Positions 46,007 through 55,971 of a DNA stretch of 64,000 nt are shown one piece after another. The notes beneath the pieces were generated by a model that was given only the letters and a program-made list of their open reading frames with translations, ran no database searches and was not told where the DNA came from. Origin of the DNA: Pseudescherichia sp031987975 (GTDB lineage Bacteria > Pseudomonadota > Gammaproteobacteria > Enterobacterales > Enterobacteriaceae); assembly GCF_031987975.1 (NCBI RefSeq), contig NZ_DALZYX010000007.1, positions 186,001-250,000 of the forward strand. The letters run 5' to 3'. Position numbers and translations under genes: made by a program. Position 1 is the first letter of the stretch; the number at the start of each line of letters is the position of its first letter.

Positions 46007-46801
46007 ATGCAGGATCGCAATTTCGATGACATCGCGGAGAAGTTTTCCCGCAATATATATGGCACCACGAAAGGGCAGCTACGCCAGGCGATCCTGTGGC
46101 AGGATCTTAACGCTCTGCTCGCGACCTTCGGTACGCGGCCGCTGCGCATTCTCGATGCCGGGGGCGGAGAGGGGCAGACGGCCATCAAGCTGGCGAAGCT
46201 CGGTCATCATGTCACGCTCTGCGATCTGTCGGGTGAGATGGTCGCCCGGGCCAGCGCGGCGGCAGAGGCGGAAGGTGTGATCGACAACATGCATTTTATC
46301 CACTGTGCCGCTCAGGACATTGCCCGGCATTTGGAATCGCCGGTCGATCTGATATTGTTCCATGCCGTGCTGGAGTGGGTCGCCGAGCCGGTTGCCGTTC
46401 TACAAACGCTCTGGTCGGTGCTGCGTCACGGCGGCGCGCTATCGCTGATGTTTTACAATGCCAATGGCCTGCTGATGCGGAACGTGCTGGTGGGCAATTT
46501 TGGCTATGTGCAGCAGGGCATGTACAAAAAGAAACGACGGACGCTTTCGCCAGACTTTCCGCGCGATCCGCAGCAGGTCTACGGCTGGCTCGAAGAGATG
46601 GGCTGGCAGATCACCGGTAAAACCGGTATCAGGGTTTTTCACGACTATCTGCGCGATAAGCAAAAACAGCATGACTGTTTTGCTGCATTAGTGGAGCTAG
46701 AGACGCGTTACTGCCGGCAGGAGCCTTATCTGAGCCTGGGCCGCTATATACACGTTACCGCGCAGAAGCCGCAGGTAGATACAAGGATTAACGATGAGTG
46801 A
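46007..46801 (+). CDS. cmoM: CmoM (SmtA), tRNA cmo5U methyltransferase
   Basis: A 264-residue class I SAM methyltransferase with motif I LDAGGGEGQTAIKLAKLGH and acidic motif II CDLSGEMV. E. coli CmoM methylates 5-carboxymethoxyuridine to its methyl ester at tRNA position 34. It heads the cmoM-mukFEB operon: the last 8 bases overlap mukF. A few residues at the C terminus differ in length from K-12 (261). Confidence 0.97.
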   Translation: MQDRNFDDIAEKFSRNIYGTTKGQLRQAILWQDLNALLATFGTRPLRILDAGGGEGQTAIKLAKLGHHVTLCDLSGEMVARASAAAEAEGVIDNMHFIHCAAQDIARHLESPVDLILFHAVLEWVAEPVAVLQTLWSVLRHGGALSLMFYNANGLLMRNVLVGNFGYVQQGMYKKKRRTLSPDFPRDPQQVYGWLEEMGWQITGKTGIRVFHDYLRDKQKQHDCFAALVELETRYCRQEPYLSLGRYIHVTAQKPQVDTRINDE

Positions 46802-48116
46802 ATTTTCCCAGACAGTCCCCGAACTGGTTGCCTGGGCCAGAAAAAACGATTTCTCGATCGCGCTGCCGGTGGACAGGCTCTCCTTTTTGCTGGCCGTCGC
46901 CACGCTTAACGGCGAGCGGCTGGACGGTGAGATGAGCGAAGGGGAGCTGATCGACGCGTTTCGCCACGTCAGCGAGGCGTTTGAGCAGACCAGCGAAACC
47001 ATCGGCGTGCGCGCCAATAACGCCATCAACGATATGGTGCGCCAGCGCCTGCTGAACCGCTTTACCAGCGAGCAGGCCGAGGGGAACGCCATCTACCGTT
47101 TGACGCCCCTCGGGATCGGTATCACGGACTACTACATTCGCCAGCGCGAGTTCTCTACCCTGCGCCTCTCAATGCAGCTCTCTATCGTTGCCAGCGAGCT
47201 GAAACGCGCCGCTGACGCTGCGGCTGAAGGCGGGGACGAGTTCCACTGGCATCGTCACGTCTACGCCCCGCTCAAATACTCCGTCGCTGAGATTTTCGAC
47301 AGTATCGATCTGACCCAGCGCATTATGGATGAGCAGCAGCAGCTGGTGAAGGATGACATCGCCCAGCTGCTGAACAAAGACTGGCGGGCGGCGATCTCCA
47401 GCTGTGAGCTGCTGCTGTCAGAGACCTCTGGGACCCTGCGCGAGTTACAGGATACGCTGGAGGCGGCGGGGGATAAGCTGCAGGCCAACCTGCTGCGTAT
47501 CCAGGATGCAACTCTCGCCCATAACGATCTCGAGTTTGTCGATCGGCTGGTGTTCGATCTGCAAAGCAAGCTGGATCGCATCATCAGCTGGGGTCAACAG
47601 GCTATCGATCTGTGGATTGGCTACGACCGCCACGTGCATAAGTTTATCCGTACCGCTATTGATATGGATAAAAACCGCGTCTTTGCTCAGCGCCTGCGCC
47701 AGTCGGTGCAGTCCTACTTCGATGCGCCGTGGGCATTGACCTACGCCAGCGCCGATCGTCTGCTGGATATGCGCGACGAAGAGATGACGCTGCGCGATGA
47801 AGAGGTGACCGGCGAACTGCCGCCGGATCTCGAGTTTGAAGAGTTTAACGAAATTCGCGAGCAGCTTGCCGCCATGATTGAAGCGCAGCTGGCGGTGTAT
47901 AAAACCAGAGAAGTGCCACTGGATCTTGGTCTCGTGGTGCGCGAATATCTGGCGCAATATCCGCGGGCGCGTCACTTTGACGTTGCGCGAATTGTGGTTG
48001 ATCAGGCGGTACGTCTCGGCGTAGCGCAGGGCGATTTCACCGGGCTGCCAGCAAAATGGCAGCCAATTAATGATTACGGAGCCAGGGTACAGGCGCATGT
48101 CATTGACAAATATTGA
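46794..48116 (+). CDS. mukF: MukF, kleisin subunit of the MukBEF condensin
   Basis: This 440-residue kleisin links two MukB heads and binds MukE. An N-terminal winged helix and dimerisation domain (~1-120), helical middle (~120-320, acidic) and C-terminal winged-helix (~330-440) are as in E. coli. It overlaps cmoM by 8 bases and mukE by 20 bases, so the whole operon is translationally coupled. Confidence 0.98.
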   Translation: MSEFSQTVPELVAWARKNDFSIALPVDRLSFLLAVATLNGERLDGEMSEGELIDAFRHVSEAFEQTSETIGVRANNAINDMVRQRLLNRFTSEQAEGNAIYRLTPLGIGITDYYIRQREFSTLRLSMQLSIVASELKRAADAAAEGGDEFHWHRHVYAPLKYSVAEIFDSIDLTQRIMDEQQQLVKDDIAQLLNKDWRAAISSCELLLSETSGTLRELQDTLEAAGDKLQANLLRIQDATLAHNDLEFVDRLVFDLQSKLDRIISWGQQAIDLWIGYDRHVHKFIRTAIDMDKNRVFAQRLRQSVQSYFDAPWALTYASADRLLDMRDEEMTLRDEEVTGELPPDLEFEEFNEIREQLAAMIEAQLAVYKTREVPLDLGLVVREYLAQYPRARHFDVARIVVDQAVRLGVAQGDFTGLPAKWQPINDYGARVQAHVIDKY

Positions 48117-48801
48117 ACAAGTGATGCCAGTCAAGCTGGCGCAGGCGTTGGCTAACCCGTTGTTCCCGGCGCTGGACAGTCAGCTGCGCGCCGGTCGCCA
48201 CATTGGTCTTGATGAGCTGGATAATCACGCATTTTTGATGGACTTCCAGGAGTATCTGGAGGAGTTTTACGCTCGCTATAACGTGGAGCTGATCCGCGCG
48301 CCGGAAGGGTTCTTCTATCTGCGCCCACGCTCCACGACGCTTATCCCGCGCTCGGTGCTCTCTGAGCTGGATATGATGGTCGGCAAGATCCTCTGCTACC
48401 TCTATCTCAGCCCGGAGCGTCTGGCCAACGAAGGCATCTTTACCCAGCAGGAGCTGTACGACGAGCTGCTGGCGCTGGCGGACGAGAGCAAACTGCTGAA
48501 GCTGGTCAACAACCGCTCCACCGGCTCTGACGTCGATCGCCAGAAGCTTCAGGAAAAAGTGCGCTCCTCGCTGAACCGTCTGCGCCGCCTGGGCATGGTC
48601 TGGTTTATGGGCAACGACAGCAGCAAGTTCCGTATCACCGAGTCGGTGTTCCGCTTTGGCGCTGACGTGCGCGGCGGGGATGACCTGCGTGAAGCGCAGC
48701 TGCGCATGATCCGCGACGGCGAGGCCATGCCGGTAGAGAACCACCTGCAGCTCAATGATGAGCAAGACGAGAATCAGCCGGACAGTGCGGAGGAAGAGTA
48801 A
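48097..48801 (+). CDS. mukE: MukE, KITE subunit of the MukBEF condensin
   Basis: Start MSLTNIEQVMPVKLAQALAN lies inside mukF and gives 234 residues, the K-12 length; an alternative in-frame start 9 codons earlier is less likely. MukE is a double winged-helix dimer that binds MukF and controls MukB ATPase. The C-terminal tail is acidic (DEQDENQPDSAEEE). The stop codon shares one base with the mukB ATG (TAATG). Confidence 0.98.
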   Translation: MSLTNIEQVMPVKLAQALANPLFPALDSQLRAGRHIGLDELDNHAFLMDFQEYLEEFYARYNVELIRAPEGFFYLRPRSTTLIPRSVLSELDMMVGKILCYLYLSPERLANEGIFTQQELYDELLALADESKLLKLVNNRSTGSDVDRQKLQEKVRSSLNRLRRLGMVWFMGNDSSKFRITESVFRFGADVRGGDDLREAQLRMIRDGEAMPVENHLQLNDEQDENQPDSAEEE

Positions 48802-51800
48802 TGATTGATCGCGGTAAATTTCGCTCGCTAACGCTGATTAACTGGAACGGCTTTTTTGCCCGGACCTTTGACCTGGACGAGCTGGTCACGACGCTCTCCG
48901 GCGGTAACGGGGCGGGTAAATCCACCACCATGGCGGCCTTTGTCACGGCGCTGATCCCGGATCTGACCCTGCTGCACTTCCGTAACACCACCGAAGCGGG
49001 GGCCACCAGCGGCTCGCGCGACAAGGGTCTGCACGGCAAGCTGAAGGCGGGCGTCTGTTATTCGGTGCTGGACGTGATCAACTCACGTAACCAGCGCGTA
49101 GTGGTAGGCGTGCGCCTGCAGCAGGTCGCCGGACGCGACCGCAAGGTAGATATTAAGCCCTTTGCGATTCAGGGCCTGCCGACCAGCATCCAGCCGACAA
49201 CGCTGCTGACCGAGACTCTTAACGAGCGCCAGGCGCGCGTATTAACCCTGACCGAGCTGAAAGAGAAGCTGGACGAGATCGAAGGCGTTCAGTTTAAGCA
49301 GTTCAACTCGATTACCGACTACCACGCCCTGATGTTCGATCTGGGCATCGTGGCGCGTCGTCTGCGCTCCGCCTCGGATCGCAGCAAGTTCTACCGTCTG
49401 ATCGAGGCTTCACTCTACGGCGGGATCTCCAGCGCCATTACCCGCTCGCTGCGCGACTACCTGCTGCCGGAAAACGGCGGCGTGCGGAAGGCATTCCAGG
49501 ATATGGAAGCCGCGCTGCGCGAGAACCGCATGACGCTCGAGGCAATCCGCGTTACCCAGTCCGACAGGGATCTCTTCAAGCACCTGATCAGTGAAGCCAC
49601 CAACTACGTGGCCTCAGACTACATGCGCCACGCCAACGAGCGTCGGGTGCATCTCGATCAGGCTCTGGCCTTCCGTCGGGATCTCTTCACCTCCCGATCG
49701 CAGCTGGCCGCCGAGCAGTATAAGCACGTTGAGATGGCGCGGGAGCTGCATGAGCATACCGGTGCGGAGGGGGATCTCGAGGCGGATCACCAGGCTGCCA
49801 GCGACCACCTGAACCTGGTGCAAACCGCGCTGCGTCAGCAGGAAAAAATTGAGCGCTACGAAGCGGATCTCGACGAGCTGCAAATTCGTCTGGAGGAGCA
49901 GAACGAGGTGGTGGCGGAAGCCGCCGATCGCCAGGAGGAGAATGAGGCCCGGGCGGAAGCCGCCGAGCTGGAGGTGGATGAGCTGAAGAGTCAGCTTGCC
50001 AACTATCAGCAGGCCCTCGATGTGCAGCAGACCCGTGCCATCCAGTATAACCAGGCCCTGGCCGCGCTGGAGCGCGCTCAGGCCCTGTGTCACCTTCCGG
50101 ATCTGACCCCGGAGAGCGCCCAGCAATGGCAGGAGACCTTCCAGGCCAAAGAGCAGGAAGCAACCGAAAAACTGCTCTCGCTGGAGCAGAAGATGAGCGT
50201 GGCCCAGACCGCGCACAGCCAGTTTGAACAGGCGTACCAGCTGGTGGCGGCCATTAACGGCCCGCTGTCGCGGGATGAAGCCTGGAGCGTGGCCCGTGAG
50301 CTGCTGCGCGACGCCGTCAATCAGCGTCATCTGGCCGAACAGGTGCAGCCGCTGCGGATGCGTCTTAATGAGCTGGAGCAGCGCCTGCGCGAGCAGCAGG
50401 AGGCCGAGCGTCTGCTGGCCGAGTTCTGCAAACGCCACAACAAGCGCGTCGATGCCGACGAGCTGGAGGCTCTGCATCAGCAGCTTGAAGCCCAGATTGC
50501 TGCCCTCTCTGAGACGGTTGCCAACGCCGGCGAGCAGCGCATGGCCCTGCGTCAGGAGCTGGAGCAGCTGCAGGCGCGTATTCAGCGTCTGCTGAAGCGC
50601 GCTCCGGTCTGGCTGGCCGCGCAGAATAGCCTCAACCAGCTCTGTGAGCAGAGCGGGCAAGAGTTTGAATCGAGCCAGGATGTAACCGAGTACCTGCAAC
50701 AGCTGCTGGAGCGCGAGCGCGAAGCCATTGTTGAGCGGGATGAAATCGGCGCTCGCAAACAGGCGGTGGACGATGAGATTGAACGTCTGAGCCAGCCGGG
50801 CGGGGCAGAAGATGCCCGCCTCAACGCCCTGGCGGAACGCTTCGGCGGGGTGCTGCTCTCTGAAATCTATGACGACGTCAGCCTCGACGATGCCCCTTAC
50901 TACTCGGCGCTGTATGGTCCGTCGCGTCACGCCATCGTGGTGCCGGATCTCTCCCTGATCGCCGACCAGCTTGAAGGATTAACCGACTGTCCGGAAGATC
51001 TCTACCTGATCGAGGGGGATCCGCAGTCCTTTGACGACAGCGTCTTTGCCGTCGACGAGCTGGAAAAAGCGGTGATCGTTAAGGTTGCCGATCGCCAGTG
51101 GCGTTATTCCCGCTTCCCGTCGCTGCCGCTGTTTGGCCGTGCCGCACGCGAGAACCGCATCGAGAGCCTGCACGCCGAGCGTGAAACCCTGGCGGAACGC
51201 TTTGCCACCCTGTCGTTTGACGTCCAGAAGACCCAGCGTCTACACCAGGCCTTCAGCCGCTTTATCGGTAGCCATCTGGCGGTGGCCTTCGAGGACGATC
51301 CGGAGGCGGAGATCCGTACCCTGACCATCCGTCGGGGTGAGCTTGAGCGGGCCATCAGCGCCCATGAGAGCGATAACCAGCAGAACCGCGTTCAGTACGA
51401 TCAGGCGAAGGAGGGCGTCAGCGCTCTTAACCGTCTGCTGCCCCGCATTAACCTGCTGACTGATGACACCCTTGCCGATCGTGTGGATGAGATCCGCGAG
51501 CGTCTTGACGAGGCCCAGGAAGCGGCACGCTTTATTCAGCAGTACGGCAACCAGCTGGCGAAGCTGGAGCCGGTGGTTTCGGTTCTGCAGAGCGACCCGG
51601 AGCAGTTTGAACAGCTGAAAGAGGACTACGCTTACTCGCAGCAGGTGCAGCGTGACGCTCGCCAGCAGGCGTTTGCCCTCACCGAAGTCGTGCAGCGTCG
51701 CGCCCACTTCAGCTACAGCGACTCCGCCGCGATGCTCACCGGCAACAGCGATCTTAATGAGAAGCTGCGCCAGCGTCTGGAGCAGGCGGAGAGCGAACGC

Positions 51801-53255
51801 GCTCGCGCCCGTGAGGCGTTGCGCAGCCACGCCGCCCAGCTGAGCCAATACGGTCAGGTGCAGGCGTCGCTGAAAAGCTCTTATGACACCAAAAAAGAGC
51901 TGCTCAACGATCTGCATAAAGAGCTGCAGGAGATTGGCGTCCGGGCAGACAGCGGCTCGGAAGAGCGGGCGCGCATCCGTCGCGATGAGCTTTATGCCCA
52001 GCTCTCTGGTAACCGCGCGCGCCGCAACCAGCTGGAGAAAGCCCTGACCTTCTGTGAAGCAGAGATGGATAACCTGACCCGCAAGCTCAAGCGTCTTGAA
52101 CGTGACTATCATGAGAAGCGCGAGCAGGTGGTGACGGCCAAAGCGGGCTGGTGCGCAGTGATGCGGATGGTGAAAGACAACGGCGTTGAACGCCGCCTGC
52201 ACCGTCGCGAGCTGGCCTACCTCTCTGCCGACGAGCTGCGCTCGATGTCGGATAAGGCGCTTGGTGCGCTGCGCCTGGCGGTAGCCGATAACGAACACCT
52301 GCGCGACGTGCTGCGCATGTCAGAAGATCCGAAGCGTCCTGAACGTAAGATCCAGTTTTTTGTCGCAGTTTACCAGCATCTTCGCGAGCGTATCCGTCAG
52401 GATATCATTCGCACTGACGATCCGGTTGAAGCGATTGAGCAGATGGAGATCGAGCTGGGCCGTCTGACCGAAGAGCTGACCTCCCGCGAGCAGAAGCTGG
52501 CGATCAGCTCCCGCAGCGCGGCGAACATCATTCGCAAGACCATCCAGCGCGAGCAGAACCGTATCCGCCAGCTCAACCAGGGGCTGCAGAGCGTCTCCTT
52601 TGGCCAGGTGAACAGCGTGCGTCTGAACGTGAACGTGCGCGAAACCCACGCCACGCTGCTGGACGTGCTCTCCGAGCAGCACGAGCAGCATCAGGATCTC
52701 TTCAACAGCAACCGTCTGACCTTCTCGGAAGCGCTGGCGAAGCTCTACCAGCGCCTGAACCCGCAGATTGATATGGGCCAGCGCACGCCGCAGACCATCG
52801 GCGAAGAGCTGCTCGACTACCGCAACTATCTGGAGATGGAGGTTGAGGTTAACCGTGGCTCCGACGGCTGGCTGCGAGCCGAGTCCGGCGCGCTCTCAAC
52901 CGGGGAAGCGATCGGTACCGGGATGTCGATTCTGGTGATGGTGGTCCAGAGCTGGGAGGACGAAGCCCGTCGCCTGCGCGGGAAGGATATCTCTCCGTGC
53001 CGCCTGCTGTTCCTTGATGAAGCTGCCCGTCTTGATGCCCGCTCTATCGCCACGCTGTTTGAGCTGTGCGAGCGACTGGAGATGCAGCTGATCATCGCTG
53101 CCCCTGAGAACATCAGTCCGGAGAAAGGAACCACCTATAAGCTGGTGCGTAAGGTGTTTAACAATCAGGAGCACGTCCATGTGGTGGGCCTGCGCGGCTT
53201 TGCGCCACAGCTGCCCGAGCCGCTGCCCGGCACGGCGGATGCCAGCGTAACCTGA
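48801..53255 (+). CDS. mukB: MukB, SMC-like ATPase of the MukBEF condensin
   Basis: 1484 residues (K-12: 1486). The N-terminal head has Walker A GGNGAGKST (34-42). Two long coiled coils (~340-650 and ~850-1150) flank the hinge (~650-790) that binds topoisomerase IV subunit ParC. The C-terminal head has signature LSTGEAIGTGMS and Walker B CRLLFLDEAARLD. MukBEF extrudes DNA loops and organises the nucleoid. Several heptad-rich antisense open frames over it are artefacts. A strong terminator ends the operon. Confidence 0.99.
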   Translation: MIDRGKFRSLTLINWNGFFARTFDLDELVTTLSGGNGAGKSTTMAAFVTALIPDLTLLHFRNTTEAGATSGSRDKGLHGKLKAGVCYSVLDVINSRNQRVVVGVRLQQVAGRDRKVDIKPFAIQGLPTSIQPTTLLTETLNERQARVLTLTELKEKLDEIEGVQFKQFNSITDYHALMFDLGIVARRLRSASDRSKFYRLIEASLYGGISSAITRSLRDYLLPENGGVRKAFQDMEAALRENRMTLEAIRVTQSDRDLFKHLISEATNYVASDYMRHANERRVHLDQALAFRRDLFTSRSQLAAEQYKHVEMARELHEHTGAEGDLEADHQAASDHLNLVQTALRQQEKIERYEADLDELQIRLEEQNEVVAEAADRQEENEARAEAAELEVDELKSQLANYQQALDVQQTRAIQYNQALAALERAQALCHLPDLTPESAQQWQETFQAKEQEATEKLLSLEQKMSVAQTAHSQFEQAYQLVAAINGPLSRDEAWSVARELLRDAVNQRHLAEQVQPLRMRLNELEQRLREQQEAERLLAEFCKRHNKRVDADELEALHQQLEAQIAALSETVANAGEQRMALRQELEQLQARIQRLLKRAPVWLAAQNSLNQLCEQSGQEFESSQDVTEYLQQLLEREREAIVERDEIGARKQAVDDEIERLSQPGGAEDARLNALAERFGGVLLSEIYDDVSLDDAPYYSALYGPSRHAIVVPDLSLIADQLEGLTDCPEDLYLIEGDPQSFDDSVFAVDELEKAVIVKVADRQWRYSRFPSLPLFGRAARENRIESLHAERETLAERFATLSFDVQKTQRLHQAFSRFIGSHLAVAFEDDPEAEIRTLTIRRGELERAISAHESDNQQNRVQYDQAKEGVSALNRLLPRINLLTDDTLADRVDEIRERLDEAQEAARFIQQYGNQLAKLEPVVSVLQSDPEQFEQLKEDYAYSQQVQRDARQQAFALTEVVQRRAHFSYSDSAAMLTGNSDLNEKLRQRLEQAESERARAREALRSHAAQLSQYGQVQASLKSSYDTKKELLNDLHKELQEIGVRADSGSEERARIRRDELYAQLSGNRARRNQLEKALTFCEAEMDNLTRKLKRLERDYHEKREQVVTAKAGWCAVMRMVKDNGVERRLHRRELAYLSADELRSMSDKALGALRLAVADNEHLRDVLRMSEDPKRPERKIQFFVAVYQHLRERIRQDIIRTDDPVEAIEQMEIELGRLTEELTSREQKLAISSRSAANIIRKTIQREQNRIRQLNQGLQSVSFGQVNSVRLNVNVRETHATLLDVLSEQHEQHQDLFNSNRLTFSEALAKLYQRLNPQIDMGQRTPQTIGEELLDYRNYLEMEVEVNRGSDGWLRAESGALSTGEAIGTGMSILVMVVQSWEDEARRLRGKDISPCRLLFLDEAARLDARSIATLFELCERLEMQLIIAAPENISPEKGTTYKLVRKVFNNQEHVHVVGLRGFAPQLPEPLPGTADASVT

Positions 53256-53270
53256 CGATTAACAGGGCAA

Positions 53271-53299
53271 AAGGGCGGCAGCATAGCCGCCCTTTTTTA
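53271..53299 (+). terminator. mukB operon terminator
   Basis: AAGGGCGGC-AGCATA-GCCGCCCTTTTTT, 16 bases after the mukB stop. Confidence 0.94.
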
Positions 53300-53433
53300 T
53301 TGCCCGCTGGCCCAACCAGAGGGAGATCAATCTTTAATCTTCTTTACATTTCGGCGGGCAAATGTATTTTTGTCTTTATATACTCATAGAATCAGACGGA
53401 TTAATCGATTCGTTTTTAAACAGGGGGCAAGGG

Positions 53434-55212
53434 ATGTTGCTAAAGAAAAAAGAGAGTCGCCGGGTATCCACACTCAGTTTGTGTCTGGCCCTCGCGTTTG
53501 CTCCGCTGTTTAGCGCCATGGCCGATGAGCCTGAGGTCGTGCCTTCCGACAGCTCTGCCAGCCTGGGCGTGCAGCCTACCGCGCTGGCTGAGCCGCTGGC
53601 CCAGTCTCACGCTACCGCGGTAATGGCGGGCGTAGAGACGTTGGCCGATGCTGGCCTGATGGCTAAAACCCGTACCGATATCCAGGCTCAGCTGCCAGCA
53701 GGCTATACGCCGGTCTATATGAACCAGCTGGTGGCGATCTATGCTGCTCGTGAGCAAAAGGCGATGTGGGACGATCGCGATGCGGTTAAAGCGTTTCAGC
53801 AGCAGCTGGCCGAGGTGGCTATCGCCGGCTTCCAGCCGCAGTTTACAAAATGGGTTGAGCTGCTAACCGATCCTGCCGTGACCGGCCAGGCCCGGGATGT
53901 AGTGCTTTCCGACGCCATGCTGGGCTACCTGCACTTTATCGCTGGTATTCCCGTTAAGGGCAACAGCTGGCTCTACAGTGCGAAACCGTATCAGCTGGCG
54001 ACGCCGCCGCTGACGGTGATCAATCAGTGGCAGCTAGCGCTGGATAACGGCCAGCTGGCCCACTTTGTTAGCAGTCTGGCGCCGCAGCACGCTCAGTACG
54101 CCTCTATGCACCAGTCACTGCTGAAGCTGCTGGGTGATAACCGACCCTGGCCTACCCTTACGAGCAACGCCACGCTGCGTCCGGGACAGTGGAGCAACGA
54201 TATTCCGGCCCTACGTGAAATTCTCTCCCGCACCGGCATGCTGGACAGTGCCGAAAACATCGTCCTGCCGGGAGACCAGCCGAAGAAAGCGAAACCTGCC
54301 CGCGGCGGTTACTACGATCGCGACCTGGTCGCGGCGGTAAAACGCTTTCAGACCTGGCAAGGCCTGGGAAGCGATGGCGCTATCGGACAATCCACCCGCG
54401 ACTGGCTGAACGTCACGCCAGCCCAGCGGGCAGGCGTACTGGCGCTCAACATTCAGCGTCTGCGCCTGCTGCCGGGGACGGTTTCGACCGGTATTATGGT
54501 GAATATTCCGGCCTACTCGCTGGTTTATTATCAGCAGGGCAGCGAGGTGCTGGCCTCCCGCGTGATCGTTGGCCGTCCGGATCGCAAGACGCCGATGATG
54601 AGCAGCGCGCTTAATAACGTCGTGGTTAATCCACCGTGGAACGTACCGCCAACGCTGGCACGCAAGGATATTTTGCCGAAGGTGTGGAATGACCCGGGCT
54701 ATCTGGAGCGACATAATTATGTTGTGCTGCGCGGTTGGAACAGTAAAGAGACCATCGATCCATGGCGGGTTGACTGGGGCACCATCACCCCATCTAATCT
54801 GCCATTCCGCTTCCAGCAGGCACCTGGGGCGCACAACTCGCTGGGGCGGTATAAGTTTAATATGCCCAGCTCGGATGCTATCTATCTGCACGATACGCCG
54901 AATCATAATCTGTTCCAGAAAAACGAGCGGGCGCTTAGCTCCGGCTGCGTTCGCGTGAACAAATCCTCTGAGCTTGCCAGTATGCTGTTGCAGGATGCGG
55001 GCTGGAACGACACGCGTATCTCAGACGCCCTGCAGGAGGGGAATACACGTTACGTGAATATTCGCCAGAATATTCCGGTAAACCTCTACTACCTGACCGC
55101 GTTCGTCGGTAGCGACGGGCGCACCCAGTATCGTACAGATATTTACAATTACGATCTGACTGCCCGTTCCGGGGCTGACGTTTTGCCAAAGGCGGAACAA
55201 TTAATCAGATAA
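53434..55212 (+). CDS. ldtD: LdtD (YcbB), L,D-transpeptidase
   Basis: Start MLLKKKESRRVSTLSLCLAL has an AGGGGGCAAGGG ribosome site; an in-frame ATG at 53362 is less likely as it would precede this signal. 592 residues (K-12: 615). A signal peptide ends near SAMADEPE. The scaffold domain (~60-260), a peptidoglycan-binding domain (~290-340) and the YkuD catalytic domain (~360-540) follow, with HDTPNHNLF and SSGCVRV, catalytic Cys505. It makes 3-3 crosslinks in peptidoglycan, and in E. coli it can replace penicillin-binding transpeptidases under beta-lactam stress. The linker before the binding domain is about 30 residues shorter than in K-12. Confidence 0.96.
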   Translation: MLLKKKESRRVSTLSLCLALAFAPLFSAMADEPEVVPSDSSASLGVQPTALAEPLAQSHATAVMAGVETLADAGLMAKTRTDIQAQLPAGYTPVYMNQLVAIYAAREQKAMWDDRDAVKAFQQQLAEVAIAGFQPQFTKWVELLTDPAVTGQARDVVLSDAMLGYLHFIAGIPVKGNSWLYSAKPYQLATPPLTVINQWQLALDNGQLAHFVSSLAPQHAQYASMHQSLLKLLGDNRPWPTLTSNATLRPGQWSNDIPALREILSRTGMLDSAENIVLPGDQPKKAKPARGGYYDRDLVAAVKRFQTWQGLGSDGAIGQSTRDWLNVTPAQRAGVLALNIQRLRLLPGTVSTGIMVNIPAYSLVYYQQGSEVLASRVIVGRPDRKTPMMSSALNNVVVNPPWNVPPTLARKDILPKVWNDPGYLERHNYVVLRGWNSKETIDPWRVDWGTITPSNLPFRFQQAPGAHNSLGRYKFNMPSSDAIYLHDTPNHNLFQKNERALSSGCVRVNKSSELASMLLQDAGWNDTRISDALQEGNTRYVNIRQNIPVNLYYLTAFVGSDGRTQYRTDIYNYDLTARSGADVLPKAEQLIR

Positions 55213-55395
55213 ATGAAGTAGTTCAGATTAATCCATTCTCTAAATTACTGGTAAAAACGGGCTGCCCAGGCTACACGGCCCGTCTTTACCGGGCTTGACC
55301 TTCCTTGACGTAAGAAATTTTGCCCGGTAATGTGCTTTTTCACGCGCCAGAAGTGCATTAATTAAGCAAACTTTTTACCTGTAGACCTGATTATC

Positions 55396-55944
55396 ATGGA
55401 TAAATTTGACGCTAATCGCCGCAAACTGCTGGCGTTAGGTGGCGTTGCACTTGGTGCAGCCATTCTGCCAACGCCTGCGTTCGCTACCCTTTCTACTCCA
55501 CGCCCACGGATCCTGACTCTCAACAACTTACATACCGGAGAGTCAATCAAAGCCGAGTTTTTTGATGGCAAGGGCTATATTCAGGATGAATTAGCTAAAC
55601 TTAACCACTTTTTCCGCGACTTTCGCGCGAATAAGGTGAAATCCATCGATCCTAAACTTTTCGATCAGCTGTATCGCCTGCAGGGGCTGCTTTGCACCCG
55701 TAAACCGGTTCAGCTGATCTCTGGTTATCGTTCACTTGATACCAATAACGAGCTACGCGCCCACAGCAGCGGCGTGGCAAAGAAGAGCTACCACACGAAA
55801 GGCCAGGCAATGGATTTCCATATTGAAGGCCTCGCATTAAGCAATATTCGCAAAGCGGCGTTATCTATGGGCGCGGGTGGTGTAGGATATTACCCACGCA
55901 GCAACTTTGTGCATATTGATACCGGGCCGGTTCGGCACTGGTAG
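55396..55944 (+). CDS. mepK: MepK (YcbK), peptidoglycan endopeptidase
   Basis: A 182-residue M15A/VanY-like protein with a twin-arginine-type signal NRRKLLALGGVALGAAIL and cleavage after AFA. The zinc-binding residues are in SYHTKGQAMDFHIEG (H-x-D pattern) and FVHIDTG. MepK cleaves both D,D and the 3-3 (mDAP-mDAP) crosslinks made by LdtD. It lies directly after ldtD, 183 bases away. The length is as in E. coli. Confidence 0.97.
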   Translation: MDKFDANRRKLLALGGVALGAAILPTPAFATLSTPRPRILTLNNLHTGESIKAEFFDGKGYIQDELAKLNHFFRDFRANKVKSIDPKLFDQLYRLQGLLCTRKPVQLISGYRSLDTNNELRAHSSGVAKKSYHTKGQAMDFHIEGLALSNIRKAALSMGAGGVGYYPRSNFVHIDTGPVRHW

Positions 55945-55971
55945 CCCAGGGCTTAATGAAAAAGGAGCAGT

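Noticed and set aside
49614..50930. 438-codon open frame antisense to mukB
   Set aside because: Leu/Gln-rich mirror of the heptad-rich mukB coiled coil; not a gene.
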